Shown here: positions 25,474 to 35,231 of the stretch, piece after piece
Numbering within the stretch: position 1 is the stretch's first letter
How the letters are laid out: each line of letters begins with the position of its first letter
Assembly: GCA_020721005.1 (NCBI GenBank)
Contig: DYNP01000005.1
Location: 124,001 to 188,000, forward strand
Origin: Thiomargarita sp.
GTDB lineage: Bacteria; Pseudomonadota; Gammaproteobacteria; Beggiatoales; Beggiatoaceae
DNA: 64,000 bases
Direction of reading: 5' to 3'
The notes under the pieces: generated by a model
Database searches by the model: none
Seen by the model: the letters and a program-made list of their open reading frames with translations, nothing else
What the model was told of the DNA's origin: nothing
Translations under genes and position numbers: made by a program

Positions 25474-26373
25474 ATGGCAAAACGAGAATATTCTTTTTAT
25501 CCCGGTTGTTCCTCGCAGAAGAAGGCTTCTGCCTATAATCAGTGGGTATCCACGGTCAGTATTTGTAAGGAATTGGATATTCAGTTAAATGAGATTTCGG
25601 ATTGGAATTGTTGTTCCGCTTCCATTGGTTATGCTGGAGGTGGAGAATTGCCCCGGTTGGTATTATCCGCTCGTAATTTGGCTTTGTCAGAAAAGGAGCA
25701 TCCCGGACAAGATTTGGTGGCCACATGTGCGGCTTGCTGGTTGGCGACTCGGGAGGCTAATGAACGTTTGAATCATGATGCAGAGATGAAAACGGATGCC
25801 AATGAGGCTTTGAAAGAGGCTGGATTGGAGTTTAAGGGTGAGAAAAAAGTTCGCCATTTGGTGGAAGTGCTGATTGAAGATGTGGGTTATGAGGAAATCA
25901 AACAGCATGTGAAAAAACCGTTGGCTGATATCAAGATTGCCGGTTATGTGGGTTGTCAAACCAATCGTCCATTTGGCATTGCCGGGGAATCTTTTGAGAA
26001 TCCGGTGTATTTGGATAAATTGGTGGAAGTGCTGGGTGGAACTCCAGTGGAAAACTACGACAAAAAAGTGTCTTGTTGTGGGGGTGCCTTGATGTTTTCT
26101 GAACCAGAAAAAAGTCAGGCTCTGGTTAAGGATATTCTCGAAGCGGCTTATGATGGAGGGGCAGATATGATCGTGACGCCTTGTCCAGTGTGTCAGATGA
26201 ATACAGAGGTTTATCAAGAACATATCAACAAGAAGTACGGCACTAAATTCAACATTCCCTCGGTTTATTATAGTACCTTGATGAGTGTAGCTTTTGGCCA
26301 ATCTGCCAAAGAAGCAGCCTTGGATGGACAGATTATTTCCGCTAAGAAGTTGGAGGCTATTGCCAGTAAGTAA
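25474..26373 (+). CDS. hdrB: HdrB-like CCG-domain subunit of the Qmo/Hdr complex
   Basis: A 299-residue protein with two cysteine-rich CCG-type domains. The first has FYPGCSSQ then NCCSASIGYAGGGE; the second has YVGCQTNRP then SCCGGALM, with a following TPCPVCQMN. In HdrB these bind noncubane iron-sulfur clusters that handle disulfide or a related thiol-based substrate. The first site reads CCSA rather than CCG-G, a mild deviation. AAGGAG lies upstream of the ATG. It is the last gene of the cluster, followed by a small hairpin. The electron acceptor used by HdrB in this context is not visible: no membrane anchor or quinone-binding subunit follows. Confidence 0.9.
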   Translation: MAKREYSFYPGCSSQKKASAYNQWVSTVSICKELDIQLNEISDWNCCSASIGYAGGGELPRLVLSARNLALSEKEHPGQDLVATCAACWLATREANERLNHDAEMKTDANEALKEAGLEFKGEKKVRHLVEVLIEDVGYEEIKQHVKKPLADIKIAGYVGCQTNRPFGIAGESFENPVYLDKLVEVLGGTPVENYDKKVSCCGGALMFSEPEKSQALVKDILEAAYDGGADMIVTPCPVCQMNTEVYQEHINKKYGTKFNIPSVYYSTLMSVAFGQSAKEAALDGQIISAKKLEAIASK

Positions 26374-26391
26374 ATGGGATAAAGTCCCATT
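26373..26391 (+). terminator. Probable end-of-cluster hairpin after hdrB
   Basis: AATGGGA/TCCCATT around a 5-nt loop starts at the hdrB stop and is followed by TCTCTAGTTATT, only partly T-rich. Placed as a weak terminator of the qmo/hdr cluster. Confidence 0.4.
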
Positions 26392-26599
26392 CTCTAGTTA
26401 TTAGACAATTTCGTCTGCCCTGCTTTGAAATGATTGACGACCAGTGGTTGTGAGTTGAGTGTTGTTGGAAATCGTTCTCAACGTTGGGTAGACAAGTTTT
26501 TAACTGAATTTATAAGTATTTCTAAATTTATAACTATTTTTAGTGCCTGTCGAGTTCTCCGCTGATTCCCATCAGTCAGGTGTATGGAGCGAAATAAAA

Positions 26600-28306
26600 A
26601 TGATCTATCAACCTCCTTTGTTAAATTTTCCCCTCATCATTACAGTTGCAATTTTTTCCTCTCTATTATTCAATGGTTGTGAACAAGGCAGGTCAAATGC
26701 CTCCCTTCAAGCTGCTAAAACTCAGTCTACAACCGCTTCTTCTCCCAAACCAACTCATACCGATTATTTGAGATTGCCTATCGCAGGTGATTTAAGCACT
26801 CTTGATCCTGGTCTCAGTTGGGAAGTGATTCACTTTGAATTGGTGGAGCAACTTTTTATCGGGCTGACTGATTTTGAACCTCAAACTTACCAAGTTATTC
26901 CGGAATTGGCTACGGAATGGCAAGTGGATGATTCGGGCAGTCGTTATACTTTTAAGTTGCGACAAGATGTGAAATGGACTGATGGACAGCCGGTGACTGC
27001 CCATGATGTGGTTTGGGCTATTCGGCGCAATTTAACTCCAGAATTGGATGCGCCTCAAGCTTATACTTTATATGCGATTAAGAATGCAGAAGCTATTCAC
27101 AAAAATGGGGCAAAAGATTTGGAGTTGGGAGTGCGGGCACTTGATGATTATACCGTTGAGTTCACTTTGGAATATCCCGCTGCTTATTTTCCAGCCTTGA
27201 CCAGTTTATGGACTTATCATCCTTTGCCTAGAAAAGTGATTGAGCAACAAGGTGAAAATTGGACTAAGCCAGAGCATATTCAAACCAATGGTCCCTATAA
27301 GTTACAGGAATGGAGACAGGGACAACAGTTAATTCTGGTCAAAAATGCTGATTTTTATGAAGCCAGTCAAGTTAGCATACCAGAAATACATTATCACATT
27401 GTGCCTGAAAGTTCATTGGCATTGGCTATGTATGAGAATAATGAACTTGATTTGATTGGGGGAGAGACTTATTTGCGTTTGCCTCAATTGGAAATACCCC
27501 GCATCCAAACTGATTCTGTGTTGCGCAAGGACCGACGCATTGCTCCCGGTTTCTGTACCGAATGGTATGGTTTCAATACTCGTCTTCCTCCAGTAGATAA
27601 CGTGTTGGTTCGTAAAGCAATTGCCGCTGCAGTGGACAAGCAGATTATTCTGGATGTCGTTATTGGTGGGGGACATACATTGGCCAATACCTTTACTCGT
27701 CCACCTATTTTTGGCTCCATTAGTCCCACTGAGGGAATGGGCACTTTATTCAATCCAAATCAGGCCAAACAATGGTTGGCAGAAGCTGGCTATCCAAAGG
27801 GACAGGGTTTTCCCACATTGACTCTGATTCATCCAGTCTCTGAAACCCATGAGGAAATTGCCAAGGCTCTTAAAACCATTTTGAAATATCACCTTGATAT
27901 TGAGATCAATGTCCAAGCTATGGAATTTGATCCCTACATGGATGCGGTCGATGAAGGTAAAATTCATCATTTGTTTCGCATGGGCTGGTGTGCCGATTAT
28001 CCCGATGCCAACAATTGGCTATTTGAAGTATTTCATCCTGTTAAGGGAATCAATTGGGTGGGTTGGCAGAATCCGGAATTTGCCGAAGCTGTGGAATTGG
28101 CCCAAAAACATACCGATCCAGTTCAACGGGCAAAGCATTATCGACAGGCTGAACAAATTTTAAATCAAGATCAAACGGTTATTATTCCTATTTACTTTTC
28201 AAACTCACAATATTTAGTTAAGCCTTGGATAAAGAATTGGTATAACATGGCGTTAGGCGGCCAACATATCCGAGATTGGTCAATACAACCCTTGGTTAAG
28301 GAATAA
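26600..28306 (+). CDS. Lipoprotein peptide-binding protein (OppA/DppA-type, ABC substrate-binding family 5)
   Basis: Periplasmic lipoprotein predicted to bind oligopeptides. ATG 26600 has GGAG 10 nt upstream (a GTG at 26543 is less likely) and begins MIYQPP...PLIITVAIFSSLLFNGC, a signal peptide with lipobox LFNGC. The mature part has the SBP_bac_5 hallmarks: LSTLDPGLSWE near the start, LATEWQVDDSGSRYTFKLRQDVKWTDGQPVTAHDVVWA, and a late TEWYGFNTRLPPVDNVLVRKAIAAAVDK. Length is 568. No ABC permease or ATPase genes follow. Instead a receptor-channel fusion starts 15 nt downstream and an OPT transporter follows, so it may deliver peptides to those rather than to an ABC importer. Confidence 0.9.
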   Translation: MIYQPPLLNFPLIITVAIFSSLLFNGCEQGRSNASLQAAKTQSTTASSPKPTHTDYLRLPIAGDLSTLDPGLSWEVIHFELVEQLFIGLTDFEPQTYQVIPELATEWQVDDSGSRYTFKLRQDVKWTDGQPVTAHDVVWAIRRNLTPELDAPQAYTLYAIKNAEAIHKNGAKDLELGVRALDDYTVEFTLEYPAAYFPALTSLWTYHPLPRKVIEQQGENWTKPEHIQTNGPYKLQEWRQGQQLILVKNADFYEASQVSIPEIHYHIVPESSLALAMYENNELDLIGGETYLRLPQLEIPRIQTDSVLRKDRRIAPGFCTEWYGFNTRLPPVDNVLVRKAIAAAVDKQIILDVVIGGGHTLANTFTRPPIFGSISPTEGMGTLFNPNQAKQWLAEAGYPKGQGFPTLTLIHPVSETHEEIAKALKTILKYHLDIEINVQAMEFDPYMDAVDEGKIHHLFRMGWCADYPDANNWLFEVFHPVKGINWVGWQNPEFAEAVELAQKHTDPVQRAKHYRQAEQILNQDQTVIIPIYFSNSQYLVKPWIKNWYNMALGGQHIRDWSIQPLVKE

Positions 28307-28321
28307 TTGAGTGCATAACTT

Positions 28322-30685
28322 ATGAGTGAAACCCCTATTTATGTTGCTTCTCCGCTTTCTAAAAAAACTGTTTTGGGAATCCCAAAACTTGGACGTCCTT
28401 TAAAACCTCAACGAAGCGCAAGGACTAAAAAGATTATTGCCTTTTGGAGCCTGCTATTCTTGGTCAGTTTCATGTTATTGTTCATGGTGTTTAGAGCCCA
28501 TACCAGTAACGCACCTTTATCCCTGGCTTTGGTGGGTCCTATGACTGGCAATAACCAAGCAAATGGCAAAGCCATGGTACAGGCAGCCCAATTGTATCTA
28601 GAGCAAACTAATGCTGAAGGTGGCATACAGGGCCGACCTTTGAAATTAGTGGTGTTTGACGACCAAAATGATCCCGCTTTAGCCACTCAAATCGCTCAAA
28701 AAATTGCTCAAGATACCCAAGCCATTGCAGTCATTGGACATTATACCAGTGCCACTTCTCTGGCTGCTTCTCCCATCTATCATGATCAAGAAATTCCTGC
28801 TGTCTCAGGCACAGCCACCGCGGATAAATTGACTTTGGAGAATAATTGGTATTTTCGCACCACTTTTAACAACACAGACCAAGGTGCCTTTCTTGCCAAT
28901 TACGCTAACAAAATTTTAGGTTATCAAGAAGGCAATGTTATCTACGATCAAAACATATTTGGTTCCACTTTAAACACAGCATTTTCCCAAACTGCGAGAG
29001 TGTTGGGAATGGAAGTTCATCAACAATGGGGCTTTAATACGAACGAGAAGGATAACTTTGAGAGCGTTTTAAATACCATGATTGCTGATCTGAAAAGTCA
29101 AGATGGGAAGAAATTACTGTTCGTAGCCACTCATGCCAAAGAAGCGATTGCCATCATCACCGCTGCCAAATATATCAATGATCTCCAAATTATCGGAGCC
29201 GATCCTTTTTCCAGCAGTTCCTTCCTGGACATGTTACAACAAATTCCCCAAGAAAGGACCAGCCCGGGCTATTATACCAATGGAATTTACACCACTTCAC
29301 CTTTTTTGGCAGACATTGCTGGAGAAAAAGCTCAGGATTTTGAATATGGTTTTATTGAACGTTACCAAACCAAACCCAGTATTACATCAGCCATGTATTA
29401 TGACAGTACTGCAGTCATTGTACAAGCCTTAAAAACAGTGGAAACGCATCAAAACCTCAAAACCCTGCGAACTCAATTAAAACGCAGTATAGAAAGTTTT
29501 TCCAGCCTAGAAAATTCAGTAGAAGGTGTCACTGGACGCCTCTATTTTGATGAGCATGGTGATGCGATCAAAAGTATTCCCATTGGAATATACAAACAAG
29601 GTCAACCTGTAGTCGCTTCCTACCAATATCAACCCCTCGCCACTTTAAGAGGCATTGACAACGTTCTACAAGAAGTCTTGGACAAACGAATCGTCATCGT
29701 CAACAACAAATTCATGCGCAAAGCCAGAGTGGTCTATACAGGCATTGATTTCAACGAAATCAGTGAAGTAAACACTCAAACTGGCTATTTTGAAGCTGAT
29801 TTTTACCTCTGGTTTCGCTTCACAGATGAATTTCGAGATGACCAAATTGAATTTGTCAACATCCTAAACCCCCAAAGTAATCGATTGGATGTCCCCATTA
29901 TTTCTCAAACCTCCCAATTGGAACCAGGAGTTACCACGCGCACTTATCGGGTAAAAACCAAATTCAAAGGAGACTTTGACTTCCGGGATTATCCTCTTGA
30001 TCAACAAAATTTGCCTATTAAATTTCGTCATCTTGACTTAACTCGAGACCGCTTAATTTATGTAGTCGATACCCAGGGCATGAGTTCCCTACGGTTAGGT
30101 GGAAAAATGTTGGCGGAACAATTTGAACGTAAAAAAGTATTTACCGTCGGAGGTTGGAAAGTCAGTAAAGTGGGTTTTTATCAAGATGTTAAGAAAAATG
30201 ATTCCACATTGGGACTGCCAGAACTATTCGGTTCTAAACAACGCATTGAATATTCCCAATTCAACGCGGTAATCACCATCAAAAGACACATCATGAACTT
30301 CATTCTCAAAAACTCCCTGTCCCTCATCTTTCTCGTCCTATTGGGCTACTTTGCTTTCTTCATTCCCGACAGTGCCTTCTCAACTCGAGTTACCTTGGGC
30401 ACCAGTTTAATCATGACCGGCTCCCTATACCATCTCAAATTGGCCTCCGAACTCCATAGCATTGACTACCTAGTCCTGATGGAATACTTTTTCTATCTGA
30501 TTTATGCTCTGGCTGTCTTTATCTTAGTGGTCTCCGTAGTATCTCATGTCAAGGGTAGCAGTGACCCGACCACAAAACTGTTCATCGATCGCCTGAATTT
30601 GGCTGGCAGAATCCTCTATCCATTACTTATAATAGGTATGGTTGCCGCAATTGGCCTCTCCTACAGCCACCTTTTTATTGAGTAA
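28322..30685 (+). CDS. Fusion of a type I periplasmic-binding domain with a pentameric ligand-gated ion channel
   Basis: A 787-residue predicted chemoreceptor channel. A cytoplasmic basic head and one hydrophobic segment (about 38-58) precede a LivJ-like amino-acid/peptide-binding domain (about 65-440: LALVGPMTGNNQANGKAMVQ, VVFDDQNDP, IGHYTSATSLAA). From about 465 to 650 comes a Cys-loop-receptor extracellular domain (GYFEADFYLWFRFTDE; Pro-loop DFDFRDYPLDQQNLPIKF at 551-568, with no flanking cysteines). Four membrane helices follow: M1 about 659-682, M2 about 685-708 (STRVTLGTSLIMTGSLYHLK, the pore-lining pattern), M3 about 715-741, M4 about 762-785. Prokaryotic channels with extra N-terminal binding domains have been described, but this operon context is unusual. 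Ligand and ion selectivity cannot be read from sequence. Confidence 0.85.
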   Translation: MSETPIYVASPLSKKTVLGIPKLGRPLKPQRSARTKKIIAFWSLLFLVSFMLLFMVFRAHTSNAPLSLALVGPMTGNNQANGKAMVQAAQLYLEQTNAEGGIQGRPLKLVVFDDQNDPALATQIAQKIAQDTQAIAVIGHYTSATSLAASPIYHDQEIPAVSGTATADKLTLENNWYFRTTFNNTDQGAFLANYANKILGYQEGNVIYDQNIFGSTLNTAFSQTARVLGMEVHQQWGFNTNEKDNFESVLNTMIADLKSQDGKKLLFVATHAKEAIAIITAAKYINDLQIIGADPFSSSSFLDMLQQIPQERTSPGYYTNGIYTTSPFLADIAGEKAQDFEYGFIERYQTKPSITSAMYYDSTAVIVQALKTVETHQNLKTLRTQLKRSIESFSSLENSVEGVTGRLYFDEHGDAIKSIPIGIYKQGQPVVASYQYQPLATLRGIDNVLQEVLDKRIVIVNNKFMRKARVVYTGIDFNEISEVNTQTGYFEADFYLWFRFTDEFRDDQIEFVNILNPQSNRLDVPIISQTSQLEPGVTTRTYRVKTKFKGDFDFRDYPLDQQNLPIKFRHLDLTRDRLIYVVDTQGMSSLRLGGKMLAEQFERKKVFTVGGWKVSKVGFYQDVKKNDSTLGLPELFGSKQRIEYSQFNAVITIKRHIMNFILKNSLSLIFLVLLGYFAFFIPDSAFSTRVTLGTSLIMTGSLYHLKLASELHSIDYLVLMEYFFYLIYALAVFILVVSVVSHVKGSSDPTTKLFIDRLNLAGRILYPLLIIGMVAAIGLSYSHLFIE

Positions 30686-30689
30686 GCAA

Positions 30690-32486
30690 ATGACCTACCG
30701 TGAAAACACCCTGACTGCCATCCTGTTGGGAATTGCTCAAGGCATCATTCTCAACATAGCCTTTGTCTATATAACCCTAAGACTGGGATTTTCCATCTGT
30801 GGCTCAGCCATTGCTGCCATTGTAGGCTATGTAATCCTACGCGTGGTAATACGTAATGGCACCATCTTAGAGAACAATATCAACCAAACCATTGCCTCCG
30901 GCATCAACTCTGGAGGCATTGGGGTGGTTTTTGTGCTCCCCGCTTTCTTCATGTTAGAAGCCCAAGGCAAACTAACCTTCTCCATGCTCCCTTTACTCAT
31001 TGCTGGAGTGGCTGGAGCCCTATTGGGAATCCTTTTCATTGTCCCTCTGCGAAAGCAACTCATAGAAATCCAACGTCTAAGATTCCCAACTGGGACTGCT
31101 GTAGCTACCTTAATTCGCTCTGGACCAGCCAACCTGGACAAAGTCAAATTACTCGCCATAGGCTTTGCCATCAGCGCCATTTGGAAATGGCTCATGCTCA
31201 CCGGAATACTAGACTCTCCCGGCATTCTGGAATATGAAGAATTGCAACTGCATTTGGGAATCTTTCCGGCCTATCTCTCCCTGGCCATTTACCTCTCTCC
31301 CCTGAATTTTGCCGCGGGACTGTTATCAGGCAGAGCAGGACTCCCTTTTTTATGGGGAGGACTGATTGCCTGGTGGTTTATCTCTCCATCTGCAGTCAAT
31401 TTGGGCTGGCTACCCTCGGAACTCGACACTGTAGAATTGGTGGACGCCATTTATAAACAACTGCTAAGACCCTTGGGAATTGGGATTCTGATAGGCGCTG
31501 CTCTCATGGACGTTATCATTCACTTCCCCGTGCTCAAAGCAGCCTTACATTCCCTTTGGTTAGCCCACCGTCAAACCAAACCTCATCCACAACAAAACCA
31601 CACTCATCCAGACTCCTCTTCTCATCCGCAGGGAATCCAACACTCCCTTGCTTCCCCCTCCCCTCGACCCGATGAATTGCCACTCTCCATACTGGTCCCC
31701 GGCTTCCTCATTGCCATTATCCTACTATTCTTTGCCCTCAGCCTATTGCCGGGACTCTCGATCACCCAAGTCCTCCTTGGCATCATCATTGGTATCACTT
31801 GGCTGCTACTGGCCAGTCTGGTAGTCACTCAAACCACTGGTTTAACTGATGTTTCCCCCATCTCAGGCATTGCTTTGATGACAGTGCTCCTGATGGCAGC
31901 TGCCCTCGGTGGCCACATCCCGGCAGTCCTCCTGGTCACCCTAGCCGTTGCCATTGCGGTGGGACAAAGTGCAGACATGATGCAAGACCTGAAAACCGGC
32001 TTTTTAGTTGGGGCTCGGCCCTTTTTCCAACAACTGGCCCAACTCGCCACCAGTTGGTTAGGGGTACTCATTGCAGGCACAGTGGTCTACCTTTTTTGGC
32101 GATCTGGGGTTAACCAACAAGGTGGATTTGGAGAAGGTACCTTACTGCCTGCCCCTCAAGCCACAGTTTTAACCAGCATTGTAGACCTGGTACAAAACAA
32201 TACCGTTCCCACTGACAAATTGGCACTCGGTGCACTCATTGGACTCCTGTTGGGTGCAGCCCCCATTGCTGGTTTTGGCGTGCTCATTGGCCTTGCCATG
32301 TATCTACCCTTCTCCATCACCTTAGGCTATGGATTGGGCTGCTTAACTCAAATGTGGCTGGTAAGACGACACGGCTTAGCCTTTGATAAACATAAAATTA
32401 TACCCTTGGCTTCCGGTTTGATCATTGGAGAAGCCTTGACCGGGGTTGGACATGCCCTATACCAAATCTTCCTGATGGCCCCTTAA
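30690..32486 (+). CDS. OPT-family oligopeptide (or metal-chelate) transporter
   Basis: Polytopic inner-membrane transporter of the OPT family, importing small peptides or siderophore-like chelates. ATG 30690 sits 4 nt after the channel stop; the longer start inside the preceding gene is not needed. Hydrophobic helices run from residue 7 to the end, about 14-16 in all. ENNINQTIASGINSGGIGVVF (about 70-90) and LRFPTGTAVATLIRSG (about 131-146) are OPT hallmarks. A His-rich loop (about 295-325, QTKPHPQQNHTHPDSSSHPQ) lies mid-protein and may bind metal or be flexible. Length 598 fits bacterial members (about 600-670). Its place after a peptide-binding lipoprotein and receptor channel suggests peptide uptake. 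Confidence 0.85.
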   Translation: MTYRENTLTAILLGIAQGIILNIAFVYITLRLGFSICGSAIAAIVGYVILRVVIRNGTILENNINQTIASGINSGGIGVVFVLPAFFMLEAQGKLTFSMLPLLIAGVAGALLGILFIVPLRKQLIEIQRLRFPTGTAVATLIRSGPANLDKVKLLAIGFAISAIWKWLMLTGILDSPGILEYEELQLHLGIFPAYLSLAIYLSPLNFAAGLLSGRAGLPFLWGGLIAWWFISPSAVNLGWLPSELDTVELVDAIYKQLLRPLGIGILIGAALMDVIIHFPVLKAALHSLWLAHRQTKPHPQQNHTHPDSSSHPQGIQHSLASPSPRPDELPLSILVPGFLIAIILLFFALSLLPGLSITQVLLGIIIGITWLLLASLVVTQTTGLTDVSPISGIALMTVLLMAAALGGHIPAVLLVTLAVAIAVGQSADMMQDLKTGFLVGARPFFQQLAQLATSWLGVLIAGTVVYLFWRSGVNQQGGFGEGTLLPAPQATVLTSIVDLVQNNTVPTDKLALGALIGLLLGAAPIAGFGVLIGLAMYLPFSITLGYGLGCLTQMWLVRRHGLAFDKHKIIPLASGLIIGEALTGVGHALYQIFLMAP

Positions 32487-32490
32487 AACT

Positions 32491-33078
32491 ATGCGATTAT
32501 TATCTTTCAGCTCACTACTATTTTTCACCGCCTTACTTGTCGCTCTGCTCAGCGCAGCCAAGCCCCCGGTCTCCCCAGAGCAATGGCCAAACACCCTATG
32601 GATCTATTCCATTTCCTTATTTCTAGCCATTGGCGGTCTCATTCTCTGGCACCTGCACATTCGACAACATGCCAAAATCATTCACTCCACTGACCAACCT
32701 CTATTAGACCTCAGTGACTGTTTACACCAGTTTCTTTCAGAAATGCAAGAATTGGCGCAAGAATTGGCAAACCTAGATCATATAGGCATTCTCGCGCGAA
32801 TTGAAAGTCTCCTAGAGTTACACGTTTGGCCCTTGGTAAACCAACATCCAGCCCTATTAAACACCTTGGGAATTACCCAAAGTATGCAATTCTTCCTCAA
32901 ACTGGCTCAATGTGAACGACTGTTAAATCGAGTCACTTCTGCAGCCAGCGACGGTTATTTAGAAGAAGCTCATCACACCTATTCCCAAGCACTATTGATT
33001 GTGGAAGATATGTACTATGACTTCTCCAAAAAACCACTTTTGGAAAAAAGGAAAGACCAGTCAGATTTTACAACTTGA
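32491..33078 (+). CDS. Small membrane protein of unknown function, last gene of the channel/OPT operon
   Basis: A 195-residue protein starting 4 nt after the OPT gene, so almost certainly cotranscribed. Two hydrophobic segments (about 5-22 and 38-54) flank a short loop. The remaining 140 residues are helical, probably cytoplasmic, with LLDLSDCLHQFLSEMQELAQELANLD reminiscent of a four-helix or coiled-coil bundle. No family recognised. It could be an accessory of the transporter or of the channel. Confidence 0.7.
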   Translation: MRLLSFSSLLFFTALLVALLSAAKPPVSPEQWPNTLWIYSISLFLAIGGLILWHLHIRQHAKIIHSTDQPLLDLSDCLHQFLSEMQELAQELANLDHIGILARIESLLELHVWPLVNQHPALLNTLGITQSMQFFLKLAQCERLLNRVTSAASDGYLEEAHHTYSQALLIVEDMYYDFSKKPLLEKRKDQSDFTT

Positions 33079-33144
33079 CCGGTCTCGAATGAACCGCCAA
33101 ATCAACCAAAATTGACATTGTTCCCAAAAATTTACCCTGATCAA

Positions 33145-35034
33145 TCAAACTGATTGATCAGAAGCGTGATTGGGACTTGCTGATCTCTTATGCAAATGGA
33201 TCAGCAATAAAGAAATGGCAGCTGGAGTTACCCCCGGAATGCGACTGGCCTGACCCAAAGTGCTTGGCCGATGAGCCATCAATTTTTGACGAACTTCATT
33301 GGACAAGCCCAATACTTGTTGGTAATCCAACTGATGGGGAATACTCATATCTTCATAACGGCGCAATTTGGCAACTTCCAACTGTTGGCGCTGCAAATAA
33401 CCGGCATATTTGGCTTCAATTTCAATCTGTTGCTGAACTGACTCCACCACCTGTTGCTCTGCCACCTTGGGCAATTGACACAAATGTTGATAGGTAACTT
33501 CTGGCCGACGCAACAATTCCAGACAAGTGACTTCTCGACGAATGGGGGTAATTCCCAGCATTCCTTCTTGCTCAGGACGCACCCAAATTTGCCCCAACCG
33601 TTGTTGCTCCTGTAGAATAGCTTCTTTTTTAGTTACAAACGTCTGCCAACGCTCATCATCTACCAGTCCCAATGCTCGTCCCTGCTCAGTCAAACGCAAA
33701 TCCGCATTATCTTCCCGCAAATACAAACGATATTCTGCCCGACTGGTGAACATACGATAAGGTTCATTCGTGCCCCTTGTGATCAAATCATCGATCATCA
33801 CTCCTATGTAAGATTCATCTCGTCTGGGACTCCACATTCCTGCCCCCTTGACCGATAAAGCAGCATTTAATCCAGCAATCAATCCTTGAGCCGCGGCTTC
33901 TTCGTAACCGGTGGTGCCATTGATTTGACCGGCTAAAAACAGTCCCGACATCAATTTAGAAGCCAGATTGGCATTCAGGTCTCGTGGATCTAAAAAATCA
34001 TATTCGATGGCATAACCAGGACGAGTAATATGAGCCTGTTCAAATCCAACAATTGAACGCACTATTGCCAATTGCACATCAAAGGGTAAACTGGTCGAAA
34101 TGCCATTGGGATAGATTTCATGGACTTCTAAACCTTCGGGCTCTACGAAAATTGAATGATTGGTTTTGTCTGCAAAACGCACAATTTTATCTTCTATAGA
34201 AGGACAATAGCGGGGACCAATGCCCTGAATCACTCCAGTGTAAAGGGGAGACCGATCCAAACCCTGCCGAATCAGATCATGAGTGCGTTCATTGGTGCGT
34301 GTGATGTAACAGGGAATTTGAGTGGGATGTTGTTCAACATGACCCAGAAATGAGAATACCGGAGTGGGTTGATCGCCAGGTTGCACTTGCATAACCGCAT
34401 AATTTAAGCTGCGACCATCCAAACGAGGGGGAGTCCCGGTTTTCAAACGATCGATCCGAAATGGCAGATCGCGCAACCGTTGAGCCAACGTATTGGCTGG
34501 CGGATCACCCATGCGCCCGCCTGGGTAATGAGACAATCCCACATGAATGAGACCGGCTAAAAAAGTACCCGTAGTTAAGACTACGGTGTGACTGAAAAAC
34601 CGAATGCCAGATTGGGTAACAATACCCTTAACCTGATCATCTTGTATGATTAAATCATCTACAGCCTGTTGAAAAACTTGTAAATGAGGTTGGGTCTCAA
34701 TGGCTTTACGGATTGCCATTCTATACAATTGTCGATCCATTTGGGCTCGTGTGGCTCGTACTGCCGGTCCCTTACTGGCATTGAGAATGCGAAATTGGAT
34801 GCCGGCTTGGTCAGCGGCTTGGGCCATTGCCCCTCCCAGTGCATCGATTTCTTTGACCAAATGACCTTTGCCAATTCCACCAATGGAAGGATTACAGGAC
34901 ATTTGGCCAACGGTTTCTATGGTATGAGTGAGCAGTAAAGTGTTAACTCCCAATCGGGCAGCCGCCAAGGCTGCCTCGGTCCCAGCATGACCGCCTCCGA
35001 CTACGATGACATCAAAATGAGTTGGATAATTCAT
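33145..35034 (-). CDS. mnmG: tRNA uridine-34 5-carboxymethylaminomethyl modification enzyme MnmG (GidA)
   Basis: FAD-dependent partner of MnmE; together they add the carboxymethylaminomethyl group to wobble uridine in several tRNAs. The 629-residue protein matches the E. coli length exactly when started at ATG 35034 (an upstream start at 35133 adds a non-conserved tail). It begins [23 protein letters not shown] (Rossmann FAD motif), then [23 protein letters not shown] and the C-terminal MnmE-binding region with [16 protein letters not shown]. It is a single gene with no MnmE in this window; rsmG, its frequent neighbour, is also absent. Confidence 0.96.
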   Translation of the reverse strand: MNYPTHFDVIVVGGGHAGTEAALAAARLGVNTLLLTHTIETVGQMSCNPSIGGIGKGHLVKEIDALGGAMAQAADQAGIQFRILNASKGPAVRATRAQMDRQLYRMAIRKAIETQPHLQVFQQAVDDLIIQDDQVKGIVTQSGIRFFSHTVVLTTGTFLAGLIHVGLSHYPGGRMGDPPANTLAQRLRDLPFRIDRLKTGTPPRLDGRSLNYAVMQVQPGDQPTPVFSFLGHVEQHPTQIPCYITRTNERTHDLIRQGLDRSPLYTGVIQGIGPRYCPSIEDKIVRFADKTNHSIFVEPEGLEVHEIYPNGISTSLPFDVQLAIVRSIVGFEQAHITRPGYAIEYDFLDPRDLNANLASKLMSGLFLAGQINGTTGYEEAAAQGLIAGLNAALSVKGAGMWSPRRDESYIGVMIDDLITRGTNEPYRMFTSRAEYRLYLREDNADLRLTEQGRALGLVDDERWQTFVTKKEAILQEQQRLGQIWVRPEQEGMLGITPIRREVTCLELLRRPEVTYQHLCQLPKVAEQQVVESVQQQIEIEAKYAGYLQRQQLEVAKLRRYEDMSIPHQLDYQQVLGLSNEVRQKLMAHRPSTLGQASRIPGVTPAAISLLLIHLHKRSASPNHASDQSV

Positions 35035-35231
35035 AAATATTCTTGTTAAGAGCCTAAAATTTGTCGACCATTTTTGAGAGAGACGGTAGTTTTTTCCCTC
35101 TATGTTAACTGGGAAAGCTATCCTATAGCACATGTTAGAATGGGCTTCCTGTCGTCAATCCATCCTACATATGCCTATTAACCCACCCATAAAATAGATT
35201 GACTGCACTTTGGTAAAAGCAAGCCTCGTAT

